Positions 1 through 7,676 of a DNA stretch of 64,000 nt are shown here, in pieces; position 1 is the stretch's first letter, and every line of letters starts with the position of its first letter. Under the pieces are notes generated by a model. The model was not told where the DNA came from, made no database searches, and saw nothing but the letters and a program-made list of their open reading frames with translations. The stretch covers positions 2,976,001-3,040,000 of the forward strand of contig NC_014618.1 in the NCBI RefSeq assembly GCF_000164865.1, read 5' to 3'. Origin of the DNA: [Enterobacter] lignolyticus SCF1. Its GTDB lineage: Bacteria; Pseudomonadota; Gammaproteobacteria; Enterobacterales; Enterobacteriaceae. A program made the translations under genes and the position numbers.

Positions 1-235
1 CAAGTAGGGATTGGCTGTCGGTTTTCAGCTTTATGTTTTTTAAAGGATAAACGACTATTTCCAACCACTCAAAATATATAAAAACATCATGTAAATGCAT
101 TGCAGTTATATATATAACACTACTTTTATTTATATTTCGGTTTTCACTACCTGACCATTCGCCAATTATTCATTGTCGATAGTATATATCTGTGATATCT
201 ATACAACATCTGCATTTTTAATCGACAATCATATT

Positions 236-1609
236 ATGCACCCTTTATTTTTAAGTAAGAACTGTTTGCTCTCTCTTTGCGTCAGTTTAATTTCATTGAT
301 GGCCGCGAGCACGCTCATTATATATGATGACATAAATATCACTATCATTCCACAGTCAACCTATCAGATAGTTATTGTCGCGCTTTTTTTTATTGATGCC
401 ATTGCAGCCATCTTCATGTTTACGCAATACATTTGCAATAAGAAGCATTACGATATCTTGCTCCTTGGCTTTGCTTTTCTGAGTGGATTGCTGTACTTCG
501 CGGAAACAATCGCGGTTATCCAAAAACCGCTGGAAACCTGTACTACGATTGAAAGCAAATCCAACGACATTGCTATATTTTATTTGTTTCGTCAATTGAG
601 CTTTCTTTTTTTGTTACTTCTTTCTTTGTTTATCCACACCCCAGGGCATAAAACAAACAAAAATAGAAAACTCCTCCTCTTGTTACTGTCGCTGTTCCCA
701 TTACTCATATTCCCGATATTATCCCATAACCTCAGCAGCTATAACCCGGAAATGGCGATAACCATTACTTACTACCACACAGGGTCAAAATCGCAAATGT
801 GGGTAATGGGGTATGTCTATCTGTTGCTGGCGCTATGGGCATTGTGCTTACTCTTAATTATTTATAGAACTAAACTTCATGATGATATGTGGCGCAGTAT
901 CACAGTATTATGCCTCTCGGGTTTTTGCTGCAACTTACTGTTGATTGCATTATTGCGTTACGACCTCTCGATCTGGTATATTTGCCGCATGCTGGAAGCC
1001 ATCAGTAAAATGTGCATTATCACTACCTTGATGTATAGCATTTTCCATACCCTGAACAATATCAGTGAAAAAGCCTTTCACGACCCACTTACCGCAATCT
1101 ATAACCGTCGATTTTTCTTCACTGAGTTTGATCGATTTTTGCAGGAGTGGAATTTTACCCCCTACTGCGCCATGATCGTCGATATCGATCGTTTTAAACG
1201 GATTAATGACAGATACGGCCACGAGGTGGGGGATAAAACACTCATCGCCGTTGCCAGGATCATTGCCGACACGCTACGCAATGAAGACCTGTTCGCCAGA
1301 ATTGGCGGCGAGGAATTCGGTATTCTGTCGCAAAACATCAATAATAGAGAGATGGCAAAGAATATCGCCGAAAAAATCCGAATAAATATTGAAAGAAACA
1401 CCAGCATAGATGGGTATTACAACCTCCCTGAATCCATGACGGTTTGTATCGGGGTATACTTCTCCACGCCGATAAAACACACCTCATCAGAAGCGATGCG
1501 CCTGGCCGATATTGCATTATATCAAGCCAAAAACTCGGGAAGAAATAAGGTCATTGTTTATGAACCATCGTTTGACGCTCCTCCACCAGCTCGCGGGGAG
1601 GAGCACTAA
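236..1609 (+). CDS. Membrane-anchored diguanylate cyclase (GGDEF)
   Basis: Predicted to make cyclic di-GMP from two GTP at the inner membrane. The N-terminal ~275 residues are very hydrophobic, with about seven or eight membrane segments (a MASE-type sensor; the exact family is not recognised). The C-terminal ~165 residues form a GGDEF domain with DPLTAIYNRR at its start and the active motif GGEEF at residues 357-361. An RNED inhibitory (I-site) motif lies five residues before it, so product feedback is likely. The ATG at 236 is preferred (457 aa); an in-frame TTG at 173 would add 21 residues. The gene is AT-rich compared with the iron operon next to it. Its TAA lies two bases from the convergent ABC ATPase stop. 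An 8-bp inverted repeat (1577-1584 with 1597-1604) sits in its last codons without a T tract. Confidence 0.88.
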   Translation: MHPLFLSKNCLLSLCVSLISLMAASTLIIYDDINITIIPQSTYQIVIVALFFIDAIAAIFMFTQYICNKKHYDILLLGFAFLSGLLYFAETIAVIQKPLETCTTIESKSNDIAIFYLFRQLSFLFLLLLSLFIHTPGHKTNKNRKLLLLLLSLFPLLIFPILSHNLSSYNPEMAITITYYHTGSKSQMWVMGYVYLLLALWALCLLLIIYRTKLHDDMWRSITVLCLSGFCCNLLLIALLRYDLSIWYICRMLEAISKMCIITTLMYSIFHTLNNISEKAFHDPLTAIYNRRFFFTEFDRFLQEWNFTPYCAMIVDIDRFKRINDRYGHEVGDKTLIAVARIIADTLRNEDLFARIGGEEFGILSQNINNREMAKNIAEKIRINIERNTSIDGYYNLPESMTVCIGVYFSTPIKHTSSEAMRLADIALYQAKNSGRNKVIVYEPSFDAPPPARGEEH

Positions 1610-1611
1610 AC

Positions 1612-2637
1612 TCAGCGAAACACCCGTGCCGTTCCTGCCACAGCAATACGCACCGGCGTACCGGCCATCCAGCCAGGCTGGCTGGTGGTTTTCAACATCA
1701 TAGGCTCTTCCTGCCCAGGGATTTTCAGGGTCAGCGTCGACAGGTGCCCGGCAAAATCCACATCGGCAATGGTAATGCCGCTCTCATGGCGCTGGCATGG
1801 CGTAATGAGCAATTGCTCCGGACGCAGCATCACCCGCCCCTGCCCGGCCGCCTGTGGGTTATCCGTCGGCACTTCGCCGAGGGTACAACTCGCCCTGCCC
1901 GCCGTCAGCTGCGCAGGCAGCACCAGGGCATCGCCGAGAAACAGCGCGGTCGCTTCATCAACCGGCTGCGAGTAGACCTCAAACGGCGTACCGACCTGGG
2001 TAAAGCGCCCCTGGCGCATCACCGCCACCTGGCTTGCGAAAGAGAGCGCTTCGTTCTGATCGTGCGTCACCAGAATCGACGCCACCCCGGCCTCGGCCAG
2101 CAAATCGGCCGTGGCTTTACGCGTTGCTGCGCGAAGCCCGGTATCCAGCGCGGAAAAGGGTTCATCCAGCAGCATCAGCGAAGGCTGCTGCGCCAGCGCG
2201 CGGGCCAGCGCCACGCGCTGCTGCTGCCCGCCGGAAATTTCGTGGGGCCAGTGGCGGGCAAGCTGGCCGTTCAGCGAGACCATCTCCATCAGCGCGGCCA
2301 CCCGGCGGCGCTTCTCCTGGCGCGTGCCCTCCAGCCCCCAGGCGATGTTGTCCTCAACGTTCAGATGGGGAAAGAGCGCCCCTTCCTGCGGCACAAAACC
2401 AATGCCACGCTGGTGCGCAGGGACAAACACCGCCTCGTCAAACAGGGTTCTCCCCTGCATGACGATACGCCCGGCATCCGGTGTTTCGAAACCGGCCAGA
2501 ATACGCAGCAGCGTCGTTTTACCCGAGCCGGACGGCCCGACGATGGCGGTACGGCTGCCCGGCGCCACCGTCAGGTTCAGCTCGTTCAGCACCCGGACAT
2601 CGGCAAAGGTTTTAGAGACAGATGACAATTCAAGCAT
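1612..2637 (-). CDS. Ferric iron ABC transporter, ATP-binding subunit (FbpC/SfuC type)
   Basis: ATPase that powers ferric iron import together with the permease and binding protein encoded just upstream. It is 341 aa. The Walker A motif GPSGSGKT is at residues 34-41, the signature ISGGQQQR at 134-141, Walker B LMLLDEP at 154-160, and the H-loop THD follows at about 190. The C-terminal third carries the regulatory extension typical of the CUT2/FbpC-like import ATPases. It is the last gene of a three-gene operon; only one base separates its start from the permease stop, so translation is probably coupled. The iron specificity is inferred from the binding protein, since the ATPase alone cannot distinguish Fe3+ from other substrates such as thiamine or 2-aminoethylphosphonate. 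Confidence 0.9.
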   Translation of the reverse strand: MLELSSVSKTFADVRVLNELNLTVAPGSRTAIVGPSGSGKTTLLRILAGFETPDAGRIVMQGRTLFDEAVFVPAHQRGIGFVPQEGALFPHLNVEDNIAWGLEGTRQEKRRRVAALMEMVSLNGQLARHWPHEISGGQQQRVALARALAQQPSLMLLDEPFSALDTGLRAATRKATADLLAEAGVASILVTHDQNEALSFASQVAVMRQGRFTQVGTPFEVYSQPVDEATALFLGDALVLPAQLTAGRASCTLGEVPTDNPQAAGQGRVMLRPEQLLITPCQRHESGITIADVDFAGHLSTLTLKIPGQEEPMMLKTTSQPGWMAGTPVRIAVAGTARVFR

Positions 2638-2638
2638 G

Positions 2639-4213
2639 TTACAGACCTGCGATTTTCTTCGACTGCATGTAGAGGATCCCGGTCAACGGCAGCGAGATGA
2701 GGATCATCAGCACCGCGTAAGGCGCGGCGGCGACATAATCGATCTCGCTGGTTAACGCCCAGAAACCGGTTGAAAGCGTACGGGTGCCAAGCGGCGACAG
2801 CAGCAGCGTTGCGGTCAGCTCGTTGCTCACGCCGAGAAATACCAGCGCCGCGCCCGCCGCCGCGCCGGGCGCCGCAAGACGCATCGTGACGCTCCACAGC
2901 GCCTTCGTCGGCGTACTTCCCAGGCTGCGCGCCACGTTTTCGAGCTCAACCGGCGCCTGGGCAATACCGGCGCGCAGGTTGATCAGCGCCCGCGGCATAA
3001 ACATCAGCAGGTAAGCCAGAAAGAGGGTGACTTCGGTCTGGTAAATCGGTCGCGCATAGTGGATGGTCACCGTGACCAGCGCCAGCGCGGTAACAATGCC
3101 TGGCAGCGAGCTGGTGATGTAATTGCATCCTTCCAGCAGGCGAAAGACGCGACGCGGGTAGCGCACGCCGAGCCAGGCAATAGGGATCCCACAGGCGGTG
3201 GTCAGGATAGCGCCTCCGGCGCCCAGCATCAGGGTCTGGCGCAGCGACTGCCAGAGATCGGCATGCATCCAGTTTTCGACGCCGCCAAGCCACAGCCAGC
3301 GGCCCAGCACCGCCAGCGGCACGCCGAGAGCCAGCACCACCAGAGCAGCCAGCAGAAGCAGCCCGAGCAGCATAGCGCCAGCGCCGAGCGGCCAGCGCTT
3401 TTGCTCACGCGCCGCCCCGGAGCCAATGCGCGCATAGCGCGCTTTTCCCCGCGTCCCCCCTTCCAGCAGCAGGATAGCCAGGCAGCACAGCGCAAGCACG
3501 CCGGCCAGCATATTGGCCGCCGGTCCGCTAAAGGTGGACTGAAACTGGTCATAAATCGCGGTGGTAAAGGTATCGAAGCGGATCATGACGTACAGGCCAT
3601 ATTCCGCCAGCAGATGCAGCGCCACCAGCAGCGCGCCGCCCCAAATAGCCAGCTTCAGCTGCGGCAGCACGACGCGGAAAAACACCGCCCACGGCGGTGT
3701 GCCCAGCGACGCCGCCACATCTTCGAGCGTCGGGTCAAGACGCCGCAGCACCGCGGCTACCGGCATATAAATAAAGGGATAATAAGCGAGGATAGAGATA
3801 AAAACGCCGGCGGAAAGGCCGTGCATCGACGGCGCCACGCTTATCCAGGCGTAGCTTTGCACAAACGCCGGGATCGCCAGCGGCGCAACCGCCAAAGCGG
3901 ACCACCAGCGGCGTCCTGGCAGCGCCGTCCGCTCGGTCAGCCAGGCGATAGCAACACCCAGCATCACGCAAAGCGGCACCGTGAGCGCGGTCAACCACAG
4001 CGTGTTGCTGAGCAGCTCAGCAACACGCGGGCGAAAGACGAGCACCTTGATCGTCTCCCAGCCGGTCTCAATGCCAACAGAGATGACAAACCCCAATGGC
4101 AATAGCGCCAATACTGAAAACAGAACTGCTAACGCCACCATCGGCAGCGCGGGACGCCGGCGGGCAGGCTGTCGCCCCGCATTTCTCCCGAGGGTGAGAC
4201 TCAGACCAGACAT
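2639..4213 (-). CDS. Ferric iron ABC transporter, fused permease (FbpB/SfuB type)
   Basis: Inner-membrane channel of the iron importer, 524 aa. About twelve membrane segments form two tandem permease domains. Each domain has an EAA-type loop that contacts the ATPase: EDVAASLGTPPWAVFFRVVL near residue 190 and ENVARSLGSTP near residue 450. This internally duplicated permease layout is characteristic of the Fbp/Sfu/Hit ferric iron family. The gene follows the binding-protein gene by 24 bp and is followed immediately by the ATPase gene. It is GC-rich and has a long antisense open frame that is not a gene. Confidence 0.9.
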   Translation of the reverse strand: MSGLSLTLGRNAGRQPARRRPALPMVALAVLFSVLALLPLGFVISVGIETGWETIKVLVFRPRVAELLSNTLWLTALTVPLCVMLGVAIAWLTERTALPGRRWWSALAVAPLAIPAFVQSYAWISVAPSMHGLSAGVFISILAYYPFIYMPVAAVLRRLDPTLEDVAASLGTPPWAVFFRVVLPQLKLAIWGGALLVALHLLAEYGLYVMIRFDTFTTAIYDQFQSTFSGPAANMLAGVLALCCLAILLLEGGTRGKARYARIGSGAAREQKRWPLGAGAMLLGLLLLAALVVLALGVPLAVLGRWLWLGGVENWMHADLWQSLRQTLMLGAGGAILTTACGIPIAWLGVRYPRRVFRLLEGCNYITSSLPGIVTALALVTVTIHYARPIYQTEVTLFLAYLLMFMPRALINLRAGIAQAPVELENVARSLGSTPTKALWSVTMRLAAPGAAAGAALVFLGVSNELTATLLLSPLGTRTLSTGFWALTSEIDYVAAAPYAVLMILISLPLTGILYMQSKKIAGL

Positions 4214-4237
4214 AAGGTATTCACTTCACGTAAAGGA

Positions 4238-5254
4238 TCACAGCAGGCCTGCTTGCGTCATCAGCTCGATGACCTTTTTACTGTTCAGCGCAGAAGGTTC
4301 AACCTTCGGCGCATCGAGATCCTTCAGCGGCACCAGCTGCGGGTTAGAGGCCGCATTAACGCCAATAGCATATTCGAAGGCGTTGTTGGTGCGCAACTCA
4401 TCCTGGCCCTGTTTGCCGGTAATCCACTTGATAAAGGCCTGTGCCTGCTCTTTATGCTTGCTGGATGCCAGAACGCCGCCGCCGGAAAGGCTGACAAATG
4501 CGCCCGGATCCTGATGTTTGAAGTAGTACAGTCGGGTGTTTTTGCTGTTTTCACCCGTTTTGGCCTGATCGACAAAACGGTAGTAGTGGTAAATGACGCC
4601 GGCATCAATCTGGCCTGCGTTCACCGCTTTCATGACCGTACTGTTGCCTTTATACGCCGTAAAGTTGGTTTTCATGGCTTTTAACCACTCCAGCGTGGCC
4701 TTTTCGCCTTTCAGCTCAAGCATAGCGCTGACGATAGCCTGGAAATCCGCCCCTGACGGCGATGCGGCCCAGCGGCCTTTCCACTCCGGCTTCGCCAGAT
4801 CCATCAGTGATTTCGGCAGCTGCGCTTCGCTCAGCTTTTCCGGGTTATAGACAAAGACGGTGCTGCGGGCGGCAATACCAATCCAGCGGCCATGCTCAGG
4901 GCGATATTCAGCAGGAACCTGCTTGAGGGTGGCTTCATCCAGCGGTGCAAACAGTTTGGCGTTATCCACCAGCACCATCGACGGCGAGTTTTCCGTCAGG
5001 AAGACGTCGGCCGGAGAGGCGGACCCTTCCTGTACCAGCTGGTTGCCCAGCTCGCTGTCGCCGCCGTTGCGCAGCGTCACCTTAATCCCGGTCTCTTTGG
5101 TAAAACCGTCGACCCAGGATTTCACCAGGTTTTCATGCTGCGCGTTGTAAACCACGATGCCTTCACTGCTGTCTGCCGCCAACGCCTGTGGCGCAAGAAA
5201 AAGAGATGAAGTCACTAGAGCTATTGAACAATAAGCGGATAAGCGAAAATTCAT
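4238..5254 (-). CDS. Ferric iron ABC transporter, periplasmic binding protein (FbpA/SfuA type)
   Basis: Periplasmic Fe3+-binding protein that delivers iron to the permease. I choose the ATG at 5254 because AAGGAT stands a few bases upstream of it; an earlier in-frame ATG at 5275 has no such site. The 338-aa product has a signal peptide with probable cleavage after ALA (residue 26). The adjacent tyrosines in YHYYR (222-226) match the paired iron-ligand tyrosines of the FbpA/SfuA/HitA family. The sequence GSASPADVFLTENSP near 77-91 is also typical of this family. First gene of the operon; a Fur-like box lies about 75 bp upstream, which fits iron repression. Confidence 0.9.
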   Translation of the reverse strand: MNFRLSAYCSIALVTSSLFLAPQALAADSSEGIVVYNAQHENLVKSWVDGFTKETGIKVTLRNGGDSELGNQLVQEGSASPADVFLTENSPSMVLVDNAKLFAPLDEATLKQVPAEYRPEHGRWIGIAARSTVFVYNPEKLSEAQLPKSLMDLAKPEWKGRWAASPSGADFQAIVSAMLELKGEKATLEWLKAMKTNFTAYKGNSTVMKAVNAGQIDAGVIYHYYRFVDQAKTGENSKNTRLYYFKHQDPGAFVSLSGGGVLASSKHKEQAQAFIKWITGKQGQDELRTNNAFEYAIGVNAASNPQLVPLKDLDAPKVEPSALNSKKVIELMTQAGLL

Positions 5255-5327
5255 GAACAAATCCTTAATAAACATGAGTAAAAAACAACAGAATGCATGG
5301 CCGCTAAGGATTAAATCACAGAGAAAT

Positions 5328-5346
5328 GGTAATGATAATAAAAACA
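5328..5346. promoter_or_regulatory. Putative Fur box upstream of the iron ABC operon
   Basis: The 19 bases starting GGTAATGATAAT match the classical Fur consensus GATAATGATAATCATTATC at 13 of 19 positions, with the left half nearly perfect. The site lies about 75 bp upstream of the binding-protein start codon in a short AT-rich region between the iron operon and the anti-sigma gene. The function of the operon supports the call. No binding evidence is available from sequence alone. Confidence 0.55.
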
Positions 5347-5482
5347 GTTTCCATTAATCGATAAAAGTGAAATATGCCAGTAAGATGGCATTATGCGCCA
5401 TAAAAGTCCGCCAATCGGCAAATGTTTAATGAAAGATTAAAACAACCTTAAGAAAAGTGACATTTAGTCAGCGCCGTCAGCG

Positions 5483-6223
5483 TCAGCCGCTCATATGCCG
5501 CTGCAGGACGGCGGCGAGATCGCGCATTTGCGCTTCAGGATTGTGCCCAATGACCATGAACTGATGGCTTGCACTCGCCCAGTAGACGATATTCATCCCC
5601 AGCCGCCGCTCGCTCCCGGCGGCGATGCGGCGCTCACGATTGCGCGTAATGCACAGCGCCAGCGGCCCGGCCTGCGGATAAAGCCAGGTAATTTGCGCGA
5701 TGTACTGCTCGTCATAGGCAAGCAGCCGCGCGTTTTTGAGTATTGCGGGAGGGAGGGTAAGCGCATCAATGGAAAGCGGCAGACCCAGCTGCTGCCCGGT
5801 CATCTTTACCTGGGTTTCCAGCGATGCGCGGGACGGCGTTTCTGCCAGGGTTTCAGGGGTATAAAGCGCCATATAGCGCGCCACCAGGTCGCGCCAGCTC
5901 TCCTCTTCGCGCGTGGCCCGTATCAGCAGCCTGTCGCCCGCGACGCCCAGCGCCAGAAAACCCACCGCCGCTGCAATCAGATGGCGGCGGGACAGTGAGA
6001 ATACGGGAGCTGCAGGCGGCAACAGGCGCCCGACGGGCGCGACGTTAAGCAGCGGCTCGAACGCCGCTTTGAAGGGCAGCGAGCTTTGCTCAAACAGCGC
6101 AAGGCGCTGCGCCAGTTCGGCGTCCTCGGCCAGGCGGGTCTCCAGCTCGCGACGCTGCGTCGGGTCAAGTTCATTATCGAGCCAGGCCACCAGCAGCTCA
6201 TCCGATCCCACGGGAAGCGTCAT
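5483..6223 (-). CDS. Anti-sigma factor, membrane-anchored
   Basis: Predicted partner and inhibitor of the ECF sigma factor encoded just upstream. It is 246 aa. An N-terminal cytoplasmic segment (about residues 5-45, with LVAWLDNELDP and a helical run) resembles the sigma-binding region of zinc-less anti-sigma factors. It is followed by a Pro-rich linker, a single membrane segment at about 81-97 (after SRRH), and a periplasmic domain to the end. The ATG overlaps the sigma stop codon by 4 bp, which indicates translational coupling. No HxxxCxxC zinc motif is present. What releases the sigma factor cannot be read from the sequence. Confidence 0.8.
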   Translation of the reverse strand: MTLPVGSDELLVAWLDNELDPTQRRELETRLAEDAELAQRLALFEQSSLPFKAAFEPLLNVAPVGRLLPPAAPVFSLSRRHLIAAAVGFLALGVAGDRLLIRATREEESWRDLVARYMALYTPETLAETPSRASLETQVKMTGQQLGLPLSIDALTLPPAILKNARLLAYDEQYIAQITWLYPQAGPLALCITRNRERRIAAGSERRLGMNIVYWASASHQFMVIGHNPEAQMRDLAAVLQRHMSG

Positions 6224-6735
6224 GATCTTTCTCCTTTTCGCGGCGGCGCTTCCGGCTGCAGCGCGCTATCCCGGGCAAGCGTCAGACGCGCTGTCGCTAA
6301 ACGACTCATCACCGTACCCACAGGGACATCGAGCACGGCGGCGGCCTCACGGTAGGATAGCTCTTCCACATACACCAGAAATACGGCGTTACGCTGCGCT
6401 TCCGGCAGGCGGTTAACGCGTCTTATCACCTCGTTCGACCACACCGGATCTTCGCTATTGCCTGCCCCGCTCAGCTCGTCGACATCGACAAAGCCCTGCC
6501 CGCGGCGAATCAGCTGCGCGCGTACCTCGTTGAGCCAGACAGAGTGCAGGATGGAAAAAAGCCAGCTGTCCATCCTGCTCCCGGCGGTAAACTGCGCCGC
6601 ACGCTCAAGCGCCCGCACGCAGGTCGCCTGAACTAAATCGTCTGCAATATCCCGCCGGTGGGAAAGCACCAGTCCGTAGCGCCACAGGCGGGGGAGATAT
6701 TGCACAATCTCGCGACGTACCGCTTCGCTGCTGAT
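6220..6735 (-). CDS. ECF-family sigma factor with no canonical start codon at its RBS
   Basis: RNA polymerase sigma factor of the extracytoplasmic-function type. Region 2 includes DIADDLVQATCVRALERA and region 4 includes YREAAAVLDVPVGTVMSRL. The frame is open upstream to the TGA that ends the TPR gene (6748-6750). The only good ribosome binding site, AGGAGG at 6741-6746, is followed after 5 bases by ATC (6733-6735), not ATG, GTG or TTG. Starting at ATC gives 171 aa and a normal length before region 2. The first conventional codon is GTG at 6703-6705 (161 aa), 35 bases from the Shine-Dalgarno sequence and poorly placed. I annotate from ATC as the best-supported but unusual start. Second gene of the TPR/sigma/anti-sigma operon. 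Confidence 0.7.
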   Translation of the reverse strand: MSSEAVRREIVQYLPRLWRYGLVLSHRRDIADDLVQATCVRALERAAQFTAGSRMDSWLFSILHSVWLNEVRAQLIRRGQGFVDVDELSGAGNSEDPVWSNEVIRRVNRLPEAQRNAVFLVYVEELSYREAAAVLDVPVGTVMSRLATARLTLARDSALQPEAPPRKGERS

Positions 6736-6747
6736 TTTTGCCTCCTG

Positions 6748-7281
6748 TCAGGATTCAGGATGACCCTCAATGGCGGCCGACAGGTCACGGTACTCTTCAC
6801 AGCCGGTGCCGCATAAGGTTTTGATGACGGCAAGCTGCTCACGGGCCAGATCGGGACGATTTTTCACCATATATGCCTCGCCGAGATACTCACGCACTTT
6901 CGGATAGTGAGGATCAAGCGCGACTGATTTTAAATAATAGCTTATCCCTTCGTCGGTGCGCCCCAGCTTGCGGGTCGCATAGCCGCGATAGTTCAGCGCC
7001 TCGGCGGTATTCGGATCCTTAAGCGTATTGAGCATGTCCAGCGCCTCCTGATAGCGCCCTGCTTTTGCCAGCGCGTAGGCGTATTCGGTACGGGACTTAT
7101 CGTCAATCATCCCGCCTTTATCCACCATGCAGGTCTTGGTCTTCGAATCATAGATTTGCCCTTTCGGGCAGGTCGGCGGCGTGGGTTCGTTATTACTGCC
7201 GCCCATCGCCTGGGCGTAGCCGGAAAACAGAACAACGCCGGTAATAACAACGGGAAGTAAACGGGTGACAATGCGGTTCAT
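6748..7281 (-). CDS. Secreted TPR protein in the sigma/anti-sigma operon
   Basis: A 177-aa protein with a signal peptide (cleavage probably after YAQA, residue 25). A short Cys-containing linker (PTCPKG ... KTC) follows, then about three tetratricopeptide repeats between residues 62 and 150 (for example RTEYAYALAKAGRYQEALDML and ALNYRGYATRKLGRTDEGISYY). A second Cys pair, CGTGC, lies near residue 156. It probably acts in the periplasm as a protein-interaction module. It is first in the operon and its stop lies in the same frame as the sigma factor, 12 bases before the sigma ATC. A role in sensing for the membrane anti-sigma factor is an inference from position only. Confidence 0.75.
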   Translation of the reverse strand: MNRIVTRLLPVVITGVVLFSGYAQAMGGSNNEPTPPTCPKGQIYDSKTKTCMVDKGGMIDDKSRTEYAYALAKAGRYQEALDMLNTLKDPNTAEALNYRGYATRKLGRTDEGISYYLKSVALDPHYPKVREYLGEAYMVKNRPDLAREQLAVIKTLCGTGCEEYRDLSAAIEGHPES

Positions 7282-7676
7282 GGTAACGCCCTCGTGATGT
7301 TCGGTATGGAGTAAACACCTGGAGGGGAGGATTTATTCGGTTGTTTTTTTTAATGACGCGGAGAAAGTGGATACCTGGAGGATAAAAGCCAATCGCAGTA
7401 AACGATATTCATTTAATTTTCCCGAAACATTTTAGCTACCCACCTTACTATTAGCATGATAATTTATTTTATGGGGGAGCCAATGTCAGTCCTCCCTCTG
7501 ACAAACAGCAGTTATCTGATTATTTGCCCCGACTATCCCTGTATGCGGGGCTTTTTTTGTGTGCTTTTTCTTTCCCGTCGGTAATGTAGTGACACGCGCT
7601 CTGCCACTACACGTTCGGCGTATCGACAGGGGGCCAGGCTGACGGAGCGCAATCCGCCATCTCCTGACCATCTGAT
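7282..7676. other. Intergenic region with an orphan plus-strand terminator
   Basis: A 395-bp gap between the TPR gene and cntB. The left part must carry the promoter of the sigma operon; no consensus is obvious. On the plus strand, G-rich GGGGGAG is followed by a 33-codon frame (7483-7584) and an intrinsic terminator (7526-7558). No plus-strand gene is otherwise present within 5 kb upstream. An inverted repeat with GTAGTG/CACTAC arms lies at 7586-7610. A small RNA or leader transcript is possible. Confidence 0.4.
7526..7558 (+). terminator. Intrinsic terminator of an unknown plus-strand transcript
   Basis: The stem GCCCCG (7526-7531) pairs with CGGGGC (7546-7551) and is followed by seven T. 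The T tract is on the plus strand only, so it cannot serve the minus-strand cntB. No annotated plus-strand gene ends here. Confidence 0.65.

Noticed and set aside
1..235. Left edge, possible end of another gene
   Set aside because: AT-rich DNA with no frame or motif that I can support; it probably holds only the promoter of the diguanylate cyclase.
1577..1604. Inverted repeat GCTCCTCC/GGAGGAGC at the end of the diguanylate cyclase gene
   Set aside because: No T tract on either strand and it lies within coding sequence; not called as a terminator.
3059..4105. 348-codon plus-strand frame inside the iron permease gene
   Set aside because: The composition (Gln/Arg/His-rich) is what antisense reading of a GC-rich membrane protein gives. 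The permease on the minus strand has all family motifs.
7483..7584. 33-codon plus-strand ORF
   Set aside because: Not annotated as a gene because the intrinsic terminator lies within it and the product (with FFCVLFL near the end) has no known relative. Kept only as part of a possible small RNA.
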